This document shows positions 7,923 to 16,691 of a stretch of 64,000 bases of DNA, in pieces (the first letter of the stretch is position 1; every line of letters starts with the position of its first letter). Under the pieces are notes generated by a model. That model was not told the origin of the DNA, did no database searches, and saw only the letters and a list, made by a program, of their open reading frames with translations. The DNA comes from Glycocaulis sp051859565. GTDB lineage: Bacteria; Pseudomonadota; Alphaproteobacteria; Caulobacterales; Maricaulaceae. The stretch lies in contig NZ_JBHYFK010000005.1 in the NCBI RefSeq assembly GCF_051859565.1, forward strand, positions 216,969-280,968, written 5' to 3'. The position numbers were made by a program, and so were the translations under genes.

Positions 7923-8327
7923 ATGGACGAAGATATCCTGATACCCATCGCATTTTTTATGGCAGGTGTGATGGTTGTGCTGATCGCGGTGGGTGCTGCG
8001 GTCATCAATCGCTTTAATCTGCATGAGACCGTGCGAGAGGCGCTGCGTCAGGGCAAAACGCTCGACTCGGATGCCATCAAGGCGCTGGGCGCGCCGAAAA
8101 AGCAGGGTGAGGGCAACGACCTCAAATCTGGCATGATCCTCATCGCGGTCGCAGCTGGCCTGGTCGTGATGGGCTATATGTTTGGCCAGACGATCCCGAC
8201 GCAGGCTGGGGAGCCAACACTTGCTTTCGTGTTCGCTGGTGTAGCAGCCATCCCCGGCTTTATCGGTCTGGTTCTGGCCGGTTTCGGCCTGTTTCAGAAG
8301 AGACGGCCGGACAGGTCAGGCGATTGA
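7923..8327 (+). CDS. DUF6249-like small membrane protein
   Basis: 134 residues from an ATG with GGAG six bases upstream. An N-terminal hydrophobic segment (about residues 6-28) is followed by a short cytoplasmic region with VREALRQGKTLDSDAIKALG, then two more membrane segments (about 63-82 and 96-118) and a basic tail. The arrangement of a helix, a charged loop and a membrane hairpin matches DUF6249 proteins, which often precede a sigma-70-family gene exactly as here (27-base gap). It may feed a signal to the sigma/anti-sigma pair downstream; that is inference. Confidence 0.65.
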   Translation: MDEDILIPIAFFMAGVMVVLIAVGAAVINRFNLHETVREALRQGKTLDSDAIKALGAPKKQGEGNDLKSGMILIAVAAGLVVMGYMFGQTIPTQAGEPTLAFVFAGVAAIPGFIGLVLAGFGLFQKRRPDRSGD

Positions 8328-8354
8328 GGGGCCCAGGGCCTCGGGTAAGGCGTC

Positions 8355-8897
8355 ATGTCTGAGACAGACGAAGCGCTCGTCGCGCGTGTGGTAGCAGGCT
8401 CGGACCGGCGCGCTTTTGGCGCACTGGTCTCGCGCCATCAAAGCGTGGTGCGCGGATTGCTGGCCCGCCTGACCGGGGGCGCGCCGGATGCCGATGATCT
8501 GGCCCAGGAAACCTTCGTCCAAGCATGGCGGCGTATCGACACCTATCGCGGTCAGGGCAGTTTCAGGTCCTGGTTGTGCCAGATCGCCTATAGCCGTTTC
8601 CTGATGGGGCTGCGCAAGCAGAAATCGCACCAGCGTTTGCTGGACACAGCAGCGCGCGAGCCTGAACCCTCATCGGTATCTGCAGGGCAGCCGGGCGCCC
8701 GGCTGGATCTTGACCGCGCACTGGCCGTGCTGGGCGATGACGAGCGCGACTGCGTTGTGCTTTGCTACGCGGCAGGGCTGAGCCATGCGGACGCCGCAAC
8801 TATTACCGGCCTGCCGCTGGGGACGGTAAAATCCCATGTCAGCCGGGGCCGTGCCCGGCTGAAGGACTGGTTTGACAGACAGGAGAGTGCGGCATGA
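8355..8897 (+). CDS. RNA polymerase sigma factor, ECF-like sigma-70 family
   Basis: 180 residues. Region 2 is visible as DADDLAQETFVQAWRRIDTY at about residues 45-64 with FRSWLCQIAYSRFL following; region 4 as LSHADAATITGLPLGTVKSH near 142-161 and SRGRARLKDWF after it. There is no region 1 or 3, which is the ECF layout. It should direct core RNA polymerase to a small stress or envelope regulon. The stop overlaps the start of a small membrane protein that probably restrains it. No self-promoter could be read with confidence. Confidence 0.92.
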   Translation: MSETDEALVARVVAGSDRRAFGALVSRHQSVVRGLLARLTGGAPDADDLAQETFVQAWRRIDTYRGQGSFRSWLCQIAYSRFLMGLRKQKSHQRLLDTAAREPEPSSVSAGQPGARLDLDRALAVLGDDERDCVVLCYAAGLSHADAATITGLPLGTVKSHVSRGRARLKDWFDRQESAA

Positions 8898-9232
8898 CCC
8901 GATCAGATGACCTCTTCGAGCAGGAGCTGCTTGGCCGGTTCGAGGCCATGTCGCCGCTGCCTGACGACGCCTTTACGGCGAGTGTCGTTGCTGCCCTGCC
9001 GCGCACCGGCTGGCTGCGGCCGGTGATTCTGGTGCTGGCCGGCATGCTTGGCGTGCTGGTGACCAGCTTGCAGCTGCCCGAACTTGTATTCGCGATGGAC
9101 AGGATTGCGGCGGGTCTGGGCGTTGCGGCTATTGACACGATGGGCGCACAGGCTCTTGCCATGGGCATTGTTGCGGTGGGGCTGGGGGCTGCGACGCTGG
9201 TGCTTTTCCGGCGCGGGAACCTGACCTTGTGA
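8894..9232 (+). CDS. Probable anti-sigma partner, small membrane protein
   Basis: 112 residues, starting at an ATG overlapping the sigma stop (ATGA). The N-terminal 38 residues are acidic and cytoplasmic (FEQELLGRFEAMSPLPDDAF), followed by two hydrophobic segments at about 40-60 and 88-106. A short cytoplasmic domain before membrane helices, coupled directly to an ECF gene, is the common design of anti-sigma factors. It lacks a recognisable HxxxCxxC zinc motif. The role is inferred from position and shape only; it could instead be a small regulated membrane protein. Confidence 0.6.
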   Translation: MTRSDDLFEQELLGRFEAMSPLPDDAFTASVVAALPRTGWLRPVILVLAGMLGVLVTSLQLPELVFAMDRIAAGLGVAAIDTMGAQALAMGIVAVGLGAATLVLFRRGNLTL

Positions 9233-9299
9233 GGCGGCCAATTTGTGCTATTGCGAACTTGGGTTAGCGTGCCGGCACCTGCCAAGCACGGAGTAGCTC

Positions 9300-10127
9300 A
9301 TGTCGGCCCAGAACCCTGCCCCCGTAAAACGCATTGGTGTGCCGGACATCCGGGCGCGCAAGGGGGGCGAGCCGCTTGTTTGCCTCACGGCCTATGATGC
9401 GCCCACGGCGCGCCTGCTCGATCCGCATTGTGATGTGCTGCTGGTTGGCGACTCGGTCGGGATGGTGGTGCACGGCCTGCCCAACACGATCCCGGTCACG
9501 GTGGACATGATGATCCTGCATGGCCAGGCGGTGATGCGCGGGGCCAGCCGGGCCATGGTGGTCGTTGACATGCCGTTTGGCAGCTACGAGGCCTCGCCGG
9601 AGCAGGCCTTCATGAATGCTGCCCGGATATTGCGGGAAACGGGCGCACAGGCGGTGAAGCTTGAAAGCGGTGTCTATATCGCCGATACCATCCGCTATCT
9701 GGTCGACAGGGGCGTCCCCGTCATGGCGCATGTGGGCCTGCGTCCGCAGGCAGCGCTTGCAGAAGGCGGGTTCAAGGCCAAAGGGCGCAGTGAGGACGAA
9801 CGCGCCCGGGTGCTAAACGAGGCGCGGGCCGCCGATGCGGCTGGCGCTTTTGCCATCGTTGTCGAGGGCGTCGCGGAGGACCTTGCTGCAGAGCTTACAG
9901 GAGTTGTTGCTGCGCCGACCATTGGCATTGGTGCATCGGCCAGTTGTGACGGGCAGATTCTCGTCACGCCCGACATGCTGGGCCTGTTCGACTGGACGCC
10001 GCGCTTTGTGAAGCGTTATGCCGATCTCAAGGGGCTGACAGAGGACGCCGTAAAGGCCTATGCGGACGATGTGCGGGCCCGCCGCTTCCCCGGACCGGAT
10101 CAGGTCTACCGCATAACACGCGCCTAA
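9300..10127 (+). CDS. panB: 3-methyl-2-oxobutanoate hydroxymethyltransferase (ketopantoate hydroxymethyltransferase)
   Basis: 275 residues, close to the family norm. PanB transfers a hydroxymethyl group from 5,10-methylene-THF to 2-oxoisovalerate, the first committed step of pantothenate and CoA synthesis, in the cytoplasm. Diagnostic motifs: LTAYDAPTARLLD near residues 29-41, LVGDSVGMVVHG near 48-59 with the metal-binding Asp, VVVDMPFGSYE near 89-99, GVPVMAHVGLRPQ near 138-150, and the catalytic Glu in IVVEGV near residue 189. GGAG lies upstream of the ATG. It stands alone; panC is not nearby. Confidence 0.97.
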   Translation: MSAQNPAPVKRIGVPDIRARKGGEPLVCLTAYDAPTARLLDPHCDVLLVGDSVGMVVHGLPNTIPVTVDMMILHGQAVMRGASRAMVVVDMPFGSYEASPEQAFMNAARILRETGAQAVKLESGVYIADTIRYLVDRGVPVMAHVGLRPQAALAEGGFKAKGRSEDERARVLNEARAADAAGAFAIVVEGVAEDLAAELTGVVAAPTIGIGASASCDGQILVTPDMLGLFDWTPRFVKRYADLKGLTEDAVKAYADDVRARRFPGPDQVYRITRA

Positions 10128-10147
10128 CGCGGCTTGCGCGTATTGCG

Positions 10148-10165
10148 GCGGCCCTGCAGGGCCGC
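10148..10165. terminator. Perfect GC palindrome after panB, possible terminator stem
   Basis: GCGGCCCTGCAGGGCCGC is an 18-base perfect palindrome 20 bases past the panB stop. It would form a strong stem but has no T-tract, so intrinsic termination is doubtful. It may act as an mRNA 3' barrier. Confidence 0.35.
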
Positions 10166-10210
10166 TAGGGTCCGCCGGACATTGAACCGGCATGAATTGC
10201 GAGGCGGGCC

Positions 10211-10969
10211 TTGGTCGACGTTTTCGACGAAGTAGAAGAAGAACTGCGCAAAGAGCGCTATATGCAGATGCTGCGCAGCTGGGGCCCGTGGGTGCTCGGC
10301 GCGGCGGTGGCCGTCATTGCGGGTGTTGCGGGCTATCAGGGCTGGCGCGCCTGGCAGGATAATGAGAGCGCGCAGGCCTCAACCCGGTTTGCAGAGGCTC
10401 GCACCCTGCATGAGGCCGGGCAGACAGAAGAGGCCATCAGCGCCTATGCTTTGCTCGCCAGTGAAGGCCCGCGCGGCTATGCAACCCTGGCTCTTCTGCA
10501 CCAGGCCGCCTTGGCCAGCGAAGCGGGCAATAACGAGGAAGCGGCGCGCCTCTACGACGAGGCTGTCCAGCGTTCGCCTGTTGCCCTCGTCAGGGACCTC
10601 GCCCGTTACCAGTCTGCCGTAGCCGGCTTTGACACGCTGTCCAGCGATGATCTGGCCCTTCGCCTGGATCCGCTGGTGTCTGGTGGCAGCGGCTTTGCCC
10701 TGCTGTCCCGCGAGCTGATCGGCGCAGCGGCGCTGCGCGACCAGCGGTGGGCCGAGGCGCGCCGCCATTACGAGTTCGTGCAACTGTCCATTGATGCCTC
10801 CGAAGCCATGCGTACCCGGGCGCGTGATGCTCTGGCGGTGATTGCGCGTGAAGCGCCTGAGGAAGTGCCCGCCGAAGAGTCCGCTGATGAACAGGTGGAC
10901 GCTGCAGGTGCCGCCGCCACGCCCGATACGGCAGAGGCGGCTACTGAGGAAGAGGATACTGTCGAATGA
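10211..10969 (+). CDS. YfgM-like tetratricopeptide inner-membrane protein
   Basis: 252 residues if the TTG start is right (M-VDVFDEVEEELRKERYMQM fits the family's N-terminus; the next ATG is too far in). A cytoplasmic head is followed by one membrane segment at about residues 25-42, then TPR-like helices (residues 55-215) and an acidic Ala/Glu-rich tail. Such proteins correspond to E. coli YfgM, a periplasm-facing chaperone partner of the Sec translocon. The stop overlaps the bamB start, and yfgM-bamB-der is a conserved order, which strengthens the call and implies a role in outer-membrane protein traffic. Confidence 0.82.
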   Translation: MVDVFDEVEEELRKERYMQMLRSWGPWVLGAAVAVIAGVAGYQGWRAWQDNESAQASTRFAEARTLHEAGQTEEAISAYALLASEGPRGYATLALLHQAALASEAGNNEEAARLYDEAVQRSPVALVRDLARYQSAVAGFDTLSSDDLALRLDPLVSGGSGFALLSRELIGAAALRDQRWAEARRHYEFVQLSIDASEAMRTRARDALAVIAREAPEEVPAEESADEQVDAAGAAATPDTAEAATEEEDTVE

Positions 10970-12381
10970 CTTCTACCCTTCGTATCGCCGTGCTGGCGGC
11001 GCTGGCGGGCAGTTTTTTGCTGGCCGGTTGCTCTGCCGGTGAGCAGCTGTCCCGGCTGAATCCCTTCTCCGGGGGAGGCCGAGACGACCCCAACGCGCCG
11101 CCGCGCGATCAGCGCGTGCCGGTTCTGGGCGTCGGCGAAAGCCTGGAAGTCAGTGGAGACGGCCGGGTTAACCTGCCGCCTGCCTATGTGAACGACCGCT
11201 GGCCCCAGCCGGACGGTTTCCCGACCCATTCCATGCAGCACACGCAGGCGCGCGGCAGCCTGCAGCGCATCTGGCGCGTGGATATCGGGGCCGGTTCCAG
11301 CCGCGACCGCCGCATCAATGCCCGTCCGGTCGTGCTGGACGGAACGGTTTATACCGTCGATGGCGATGGCCGCGTGACAGCCACCAATGCCGAAACCGGC
11401 GCGCGCCAGTGGCAGGTTCGCCTGACCGCCCGGGACGACGCCGAAGGTGGCGGCATTTCGCTGCCGATTCCGTTTATCGGCCGCGAAGGCGGCGGACCGG
11501 ACCGCTATGCGTTCGGCGCCGGCATCGCCGTTGATGGCGGCCGCGTCTATGTTCACACAGGGCGCCGCTTCCTGGCTGCCCTGAATGCCTCCAACGGCGA
11601 AGAGATCTGGCGCGAAACGGCGCTCACGCCGCTGATCGCGGCACCTACGGTCGCAGACGGGCGCGTTTACTCGATCACCCATGAAAACGAGCTGATCGCC
11701 TTCGACGCCTCGTCCGGCAACATCCAGTGGACGCACCGGGCGATTGCCGATTCTGCGCGCCTTCTCACGGCGCCCAGCGTTGCGGTCCTCGGCGATGTCG
11801 TCGTCGCGCCGTTCAGCTCCGGTGAGCTGATCGCGCTGCGTGCGCAGAACGGAACGGTTCTGTGGAGCGACTCGCTCACGCGCGCCGGCGGCCTCACGCC
11901 CATGTCCTCGATCAATGACATCGCCGGATCGCCGGTGATCGGCGGATCGGAAGTCTATGCGCTGAGCCATTCAGGCATCATGGCGTCGTTCGACATGCGC
12001 ACGGGCGAACGCAACTGGACACAGCCAGCCAGCGCCCTTCATGCGCCCTGGCTGGCCGGCAATTACCTGTTTGTGCTGACCAGTGAAGCGCAGCTGGTGG
12101 CGTTCGAGCGTCAGACGGGGAACGTGGTCTGGATTACCCAGCTTGAAGCGTTCCGCAATGAGCGCCGCCGCCGTGACCGCATCGCCTGGGCTGGCCCTGT
12201 GCTGGCGGGTAACCGCCTGCTGGCCGCATCCTCGCGCGGTGACCTGGTTATCATCAACCCGGCCGATGGCTCGGTTCAGGAACGGCGCAGTCTCGGTGAT
12301 CCGGTGTTTATCGCCCCGGTCATTGCCAATGAGACGGTGTATATCGTGACCGATAGCGGCCGCCTGATCGCGCTGCGATAG
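10966..12381 (+). CDS. bamB: Outer membrane assembly lipoprotein BamB
   Basis: 471 residues. A lipoprotein signal peptide ends in the lipobox LLAGC, with Cys22 as the lipidated residue. After a linker, an eight-bladed PQQ-like propeller is visible through repeated blocks of the type GTVYTVDGDGRVTATNAETG, VYVHTGRRFLAALNASNGEE and LVAFERQTGNVVWITQL. BamB is the scaffold lipoprotein of the BAM complex, which inserts outer-membrane beta-barrels. The ATG overlaps the stop of the YfgM-like gene and der follows 23 bases later. It is longer than the E. coli protein (392 aa), mainly through the N-terminal linker, a common alphaproteobacterial trait. Confidence 0.93.
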   Translation: MTSTLRIAVLAALAGSFLLAGCSAGEQLSRLNPFSGGGRDDPNAPPRDQRVPVLGVGESLEVSGDGRVNLPPAYVNDRWPQPDGFPTHSMQHTQARGSLQRIWRVDIGAGSSRDRRINARPVVLDGTVYTVDGDGRVTATNAETGARQWQVRLTARDDAEGGGISLPIPFIGREGGGPDRYAFGAGIAVDGGRVYVHTGRRFLAALNASNGEEIWRETALTPLIAAPTVADGRVYSITHENELIAFDASSGNIQWTHRAIADSARLLTAPSVAVLGDVVVAPFSSGELIALRAQNGTVLWSDSLTRAGGLTPMSSINDIAGSPVIGGSEVYALSHSGIMASFDMRTGERNWTQPASALHAPWLAGNYLFVLTSEAQLVAFERQTGNVVWITQLEAFRNERRRRDRIAWAGPVLAGNRLLAASSRGDLVIINPADGSVQERRSLGDPVFIAPVIANETVYIVTDSGRLIALR

Positions 12382-12404
12382 AGAAAGGTACGGGAGCCTC
12401 TCCC

Positions 12405-13769
12405 ATGTCTCCCGAACGTATAGCCAGCCTTGCCATTGTCGGCAGGCCCAATGTCGGCAAGTCGACCCTGTTCAATCGCTTGGCAGGCAAGCCCCTTGCC
12501 ATGGTCGATGACCGGCCCGGCGTCACGCGCGATCGGCGCGAGGCGCGCGGGCGGCTGGGCGATCTCGAGCTGCGCCTGGTCGATACGGCGGGCTATGAGG
12601 ACAAGGAAACCGGCATCGAAGTGCGCATGCGCCAGCAGACGGAAATCGCGCTGGCCGAAGCCGATGTCTGCCTGTTCCTGATCGATGGCCGGGAGGGCGT
12701 TACTGCGCTGGACCAGCGCTTTGGTGAACTGCTGCGCCGTGCCTCCAAGCCAGTCATCCTTCTGGTCAACAAGGCCGAAGGCAAGCAGGGCGATGAGGGC
12801 ATTCTGGAGGCCTGGAATCTGGGGCTCGGCGAACCCATCCCCATCTCGGCGGCCCATGGCGAGGGTATGGGTGATCTCTATCAGGCCATCCGCGCCGCGC
12901 TTGGCGAGGCAGGGATAGATGATGGGCCTACGCCCGATACCGATGAGGAGGAAGGCGCGCCTTTGCGCATTGCCGTGGCGGGGCGGCCCAATGTCGGCAA
13001 ATCCACCCTCATCAATGCGCTGATCGGTCAGGAACGGCTGATTACCGGGCCGGAAGCGGGCCTGACGCGCGATGCGATCGCCGTCGACTGGCTATGGGAT
13101 GGTCAGCGTGTGCGCCTCCACGATACGGCGGGGCTGCGAAAGCGCGGCAAGGTGGATGACCGGCTGGAGCGCATGAGCGCCGCTGATACGCTGCGCGCGA
13201 TCAAGTTCGCCGAAATCGTACTTTTGCTGGTCGACGCCGAACACCCGCTCGAAAAGCAGGATCTCACCATTGCTGACCGCGTGGAGAGCGAGGGGCGTGG
13301 CCTGATCGTTCTTGTGACCAAATGGGATCTGGTCAAGGAGAAGCAGGCGATGCTTGCCGAGCTGCGCGAGGAGTTCGAGCGCATGCTGCCGCAGGTGCGC
13401 GGTGCGCCGCTCATTCCGGTGTCGGCGCTTACCGGCTTTGGTCTCGACAAGATCATGCCGGCGGTCGTCGCCCTGCACAAGAACTGGTCGGTGAAGGTGA
13501 AGACGCGCGACCTTAATGACTGGCTGGCCGAGATGGTGGCCCGCCACCCGCCGCCTGCGGTGGACGGCAAGCGCATCCGCCCCAAATATATGGCCCAGAC
13601 CAAGGCTCGCCCGCCCACCTTCGTGCTGATGGCCTCGCGGGCAGGAAAATTGCCCGACAGCTACAAACGCTATCTGGTCAATGGTCTGCGCGAGGCGTTC
13701 GATCTGCCAGGCGTGCCGATCCGCCTGATCGTGAAGGCGGGCAAGAACCCGTATGCGGATAAGGGGTAG
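12405..13769 (+). CDS. der: Ribosome biogenesis GTPase Der (EngA)
   Basis: 454 residues with two tandem GTPase domains and a C-terminal KH-like domain, the unique architecture of Der. P-loops GRPNVGKST occur at about residues 13-21 and again at 192-200; the switch motif DTAGY is at about 61-65 and DTAGL in the second domain; NKAE and TKWD are the G4 motifs. The KH-like tail contains RPPTFVLMASRAGKLPDSYK. Der acts in late 50S subunit assembly. GGAG lies eight bases before the ATG. Same strand as bamB, 23 bases downstream, probably co-transcribed. Confidence 0.97.
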   Translation: MSPERIASLAIVGRPNVGKSTLFNRLAGKPLAMVDDRPGVTRDRREARGRLGDLELRLVDTAGYEDKETGIEVRMRQQTEIALAEADVCLFLIDGREGVTALDQRFGELLRRASKPVILLVNKAEGKQGDEGILEAWNLGLGEPIPISAAHGEGMGDLYQAIRAALGEAGIDDGPTPDTDEEEGAPLRIAVAGRPNVGKSTLINALIGQERLITGPEAGLTRDAIAVDWLWDGQRVRLHDTAGLRKRGKVDDRLERMSAADTLRAIKFAEIVLLLVDAEHPLEKQDLTIADRVESEGRGLIVLVTKWDLVKEKQAMLAELREEFERMLPQVRGAPLIPVSALTGFGLDKIMPAVVALHKNWSVKVKTRDLNDWLAEMVARHPPPAVDGKRIRPKYMAQTKARPPTFVLMASRAGKLPDSYKRYLVNGLREAFDLPGVPIRLIVKAGKNPYADKG

Positions 13770-13781
13770 GGAGACTTGAAA

Positions 13782-13860
13782 CCCCGGAAGCCCGAAGGGC
13801 TATCCGGGGCCTGTCTCCGTATCACCTGCAACAGGTCCCGGATCGGCTTCGCCGTCCGGG
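13782..13860. repeat. Two GC-rich hairpins between convergent der and SDR genes
   Basis: First hairpin 13782-13809: CCCCGGA, AGCCC, GAA loop, GGGCT, then TCCGGGG, giving a 12-pair stem with one bulge. Second 13837-13860: CCCGGA, GGC, TTC loop, GCC, TCCGGG. Both carry the same CCCGGA/TCCGGG arms. They may serve as a bidirectional transcription barrier or be copies of a short interspersed palindromic repeat. No T-tract is present. Confidence 0.5.
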
Positions 13861-13878
13861 AGTTCATGCGGCTTGAGG

Positions 13879-14592
13879 CTAACCAGCCCTGACCACTTCG
13901 CCATGGCGGGCCTCGGCAGGCGAGGAGAGCTCCACGATCAGCGGCGTGACGGTTTCGGGCAGCGGCACGGTCTGCGGGTCTTCGCCCGGCACGGCGCGGG
14001 TGCGCATGGCGGTGCGCATGCGGCCCGGATCGAGAAGGTTTACGCGAACAGAGCTCTCTGCGAGTTCTGCGGCCCAGCTTTTCACCAGCGCTTCGAGGCC
14101 CGCTTTGGACGCGCCATAGGCGGCCCAGTAGGCGCGGGTCTTGGCCGTTTCAGATGTCGTAACGAAAATAGCGCGGCCAGCGTCTGACTTGCGCAAGAGC
14201 GGCTCGAATGCCCGGATCAGTCGGGCAGGGGCGACGAGATTGACGGCCAGCACTTCGTTCCAGGTCTTGGACGGTATCTGATGGGCGGGCATCAGCTTGC
14301 CGAGCGCGCCGGCATTGGCCACCAGAATGTCGAGCTTGCCCCAGCGTTCGGCGACGGCTTCGGCCAGCTTCTCGATGCCGTCCGGCGCCATCAAATCCAT
14401 CGGCACCAGCGTGACAGAGCCGCCAGCCGCGCTGATTTCATCATCGAGCGCTTCCAGCCCGCCACGCGTGCGGGCGGTCGCGATAACGTGTGCGCCAGCA
14501 GCGGCAAGGGCTTTCGCCGTGGCATGGCCGAGGCCGCGCGAGGCGCCGGTGACGAGTGCCACGCGCCCGGAGAGGGAGTTGTTTTCGGTCAT
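13879..14592 (-). CDS. SDR family NAD(P)-dependent oxidoreductase
   Basis: 237 residues with the classical short-chain dehydrogenase fold: nucleotide-binding TGASRGLG at about residues 15-22, NAG in ILVANAGALGK near 90-100, and the catalytic YxxxK in AAYGASKAGLEAL with a Ser upstream in VTTSE. Substrate cannot be told from the sequence. The ATG overlaps the purF stop (ATGA), so it is co-translated with purF, an arrangement seen in other Caulobacterales-like genomes without a clear metabolic link. The C-terminus (ELSSPAEARHGEVVRAG) is typical of the NAD-rich end of SDR enzymes. Confidence 0.88.
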   Translation of the reverse strand: MTENNSLSGRVALVTGASRGLGHATAKALAAAGAHVIATARTRGGLEALDDEISAAGGSVTLVPMDLMAPDGIEKLAEAVAERWGKLDILVANAGALGKLMPAHQIPSKTWNEVLAVNLVAPARLIRAFEPLLRKSDAGRAIFVTTSETAKTRAYWAAYGASKAGLEALVKSWAAELAESSVRVNLLDPGRMRTAMRTRAVPGEDPQTVPLPETVTPLIVELSSPAEARHGEVVRAG

Positions 14593-16067
14593 GCGTCCAC
14601 GAGCAGGGAAAGTTGCTGGTCCTTGGCGGAGCTGGCCCGGTCGCGGTCTGCGAGCCGGGTGGGATACTCGCCGGTGAAATAATGGTCTGCCAGTTGCGGC
14701 TGGTCGTCATTGCGCGGTGCGTCACACACCGCCCAGTAGAGGCCCTCGACCGACAGGAAGCCGAGGGAATCGCATTCCAGCAGCGTGCGCATGCGCTCAG
14801 GATCATGGCTGGCCGCCATGAGTTCTTCGCGCATCGGCATGTCGATGCCGTAAAAGTCCGGATGGGTGATGGGCGGGCAGGCCGAGCGGAAATGCACTTC
14901 CGTGGCTCCGGCCTCGCGTACCATGCGCACGATTTTCTTCGAGGTGGTGCCGCGCACGATGGAATCGTCGATCAGCAGGACACGCTTGCCCTTCAGTACA
15001 GCAGCATTGGCCGCATGCTTGCGCCTTACGCCCAGATCACGCTTGGCCTGTGTCGGCTGGATGAAGGTACGGCCCACAAAGTGCGCGCGGATAATCCCCA
15101 GATCGAACGGCTTGCCGATCTTCTCGGCATAACCCAGCGCCGCGGCGATGCCGCTATCGGGAACCGGCACGACCACATCAATGTCGGCGGGTGCTTCTTC
15201 GGCAAGCCTGCGTCCCATGCGCTTGCGCGCGTCATAGACCGAGCGCCCCGCAATCACCGAATCGGGCCGGGCAAAATAGATGTATTCAAAGGCACAGGGG
15301 CGCGGCGGACGCACCGGCGCATAGCGCACGCTCTCAATGCCATTATCGCTGATGATGACGGCCTCGCCCGGCTCGATCTCACGGATCAGGCGCGCACCGA
15401 TCATGTCCAGCGCGCAGGTCTCGCTGGCGAGGATCACTGCGCCTTCCAGCTCGCCCATCACGAGCGGGCGGATGCCGAACGGGTCGCGTGCGCCAATCAG
15501 CTTGTCATTGGAAATGGCAACCAGCGCGAAGGCGCCTTCGACCTGTTTGAGCGCATGAAGCAGCCGGTCAGCCGATTTGGTCTTGCGCGAACGGGCCGCC
15601 AGCTGCAGCACGACTTCAGTGTCGGACGTGGACTGGAAGATGGCGCCAGCCTGTACCAGCTCCTCGCGCAGTATGCGCGCATTGGTCAGATTGCCGTTAT
15701 GCGCGATGGCGAGCCCCCCGCCGCGCACATCGGCATAGAGCGGCTGCACATTGCGCAGCACCGGCGCGCCGGAGGTGGAATAGCGCACATGGCCGATGGC
15801 CATGGAGCCTGCCAGCTGGTCGAGCCTTACCGGATCGGTGAAATGGTCGGCCACCAGCCCCTGATGACGTTCTGAATGGAAGCGGCCATTATCATAGCTG
15901 GTGATCCCGCACGCTTCCTGACCGCGATGCTGCAGGGCCTGCAGGCCGAAGGCGGCCAGTACGGCGGCCTTGTCTGCGCCGCGCACCCCGAACACGCCGC
16001 ATTCTTCGCGCGCTCGGTCGGTTACCGGATCATAGGTGAGGGTCGGCAAGGGAGCTGAAACGGACAT
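14589..16067 (-). CDS. purF: Amidophosphoribosyltransferase
   Basis: 492 residues. PurF converts PRPP and glutamine to phosphoribosylamine, the first step of purine synthesis. The N-terminal glutaminase begins after a short leader that is probably removed so that Cys23 (REECGVFGV) becomes the nucleophile. ALQHRGQEACGI follows near 43-54, and the PRPP-binding loop VLLIDDSIVRGTTSKKIV lies in the phosphoribosyltransferase half. Leader-type PurF proteins often carry a 4Fe-4S cluster; scattered Cys residues fit this. The start has GAGG five bases upstream. cvpA lies just upstream, the classic cvpA-purF pair. Confidence 0.97.
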   Translation of the reverse strand: MSVSAPLPTLTYDPVTDRAREECGVFGVRGADKAAVLAAFGLQALQHRGQEACGITSYDNGRFHSERHQGLVADHFTDPVRLDQLAGSMAIGHVRYSTSGAPVLRNVQPLYADVRGGGLAIAHNGNLTNARILREELVQAGAIFQSTSDTEVVLQLAARSRKTKSADRLLHALKQVEGAFALVAISNDKLIGARDPFGIRPLVMGELEGAVILASETCALDMIGARLIREIEPGEAVIISDNGIESVRYAPVRPPRPCAFEYIYFARPDSVIAGRSVYDARKRMGRRLAEEAPADIDVVVPVPDSGIAAALGYAEKIGKPFDLGIIRAHFVGRTFIQPTQAKRDLGVRRKHAANAAVLKGKRVLLIDDSIVRGTTSKKIVRMVREAGATEVHFRSACPPITHPDFYGIDMPMREELMAASHDPERMRTLLECDSLGFLSVEGLYWAVCDAPRNDDQPQLADHYFTGEYPTRLADRDRASSAKDQQLSLLVDA

Positions 16068-16087
16068 CCGAACCTCGATAGAAGCGG

Positions 16088-16681
16088 CTATTCTGGGCTC
16101 ACGGACCGCATAAGCCTGTCCATCGCGTCGCGGTCAAGGTCTTCATCAGTAGGCGGTGCATCTGGCACTTCACTTTCGCGTGGGCCTTCGGCCCAGGAGC
16201 CTTCCGGAGCAAGGCGTTGCAGCAGCGTCGCTGTGGCATTGGCCAGCGGGTATATGCGCGCGCCCTGCAGCCATTCGGGCTGTGCGCCCGGCAGGGTGTT
16301 TTTGAAGACCAGCACGAACAGGCCCAGAAGCACGAGGCCGCGCACCAGCCCGAAAACAAATCCCAGCGAACGGTCGATGACGTTCACGTCCTCGCCAGCC
16401 TTGGCGTTGGGCTGCAGGGAAGAGGTCACGAAGCTGACCGCCAGATAGACCAGGATGAACACGCCAGCCAGGGCGATGATGTTCGCAATCAGCGGCGAAC
16501 CCAGCAGGCCTTCCAGCAATCCGGCAAAGACCGGCCGGCTCCAGAGCGCGGCCAGCGCGGCGGCGACAAAGGCGGCAATCGTCAGCGCCTCACGCACAAA
16601 ACCGCGCATGAGCGCCAGTATGCCTGACACGAAAAGCACCAGAAGTGCGAATAGGTCAAAACCTGCAAGACCGGCTTCCAT
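16088..16681 (-). CDS. cvpA: CvpA family membrane protein
   Basis: 197 residues with four membrane segments (about residues 5-25, 30-48, 62-84 and 103-123) and a soluble acidic C-terminal tail (PDAPPTDEDLDRDAMDRLMR). LLVLFVSGILALMRGFVREA near the N-terminus is the CvpA hallmark. In E. coli CvpA was named for colicin V production and later tied to envelope integrity and bile-salt tolerance. It precedes purF by 20 bases and follows radA, both on the same strand, so it sits in a radA-cvpA-purF run. Confidence 0.9.
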   Translation of the reverse strand: MEAGLAGFDLFALLVLFVSGILALMRGFVREALTIAAFVAAALAALWSRPVFAGLLEGLLGSPLIANIIALAGVFILVYLAVSFVTSSLQPNAKAGEDVNVIDRSLGFVFGLVRGLVLLGLFVLVFKNTLPGAQPEWLQGARIYPLANATATLLQRLAPEGSWAEGPRESEVPDAPPTDEDLDRDAMDRLMRSVSPE

Positions 16682-16691
16682 CGCAATCCCC

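Noticed and set aside
10768..11970. 400-codon minus-strand open frame opposite bamB
   Set aside because: Composition-driven shadow of a clear BamB gene; it has no recognisable domain and is rich in Arg and Ala.
14556..15875. 439-codon plus-strand open frame opposite purF
   Set aside because: Shadow of purF with low-complexity His/Arg-rich text and no ribosome binding site.
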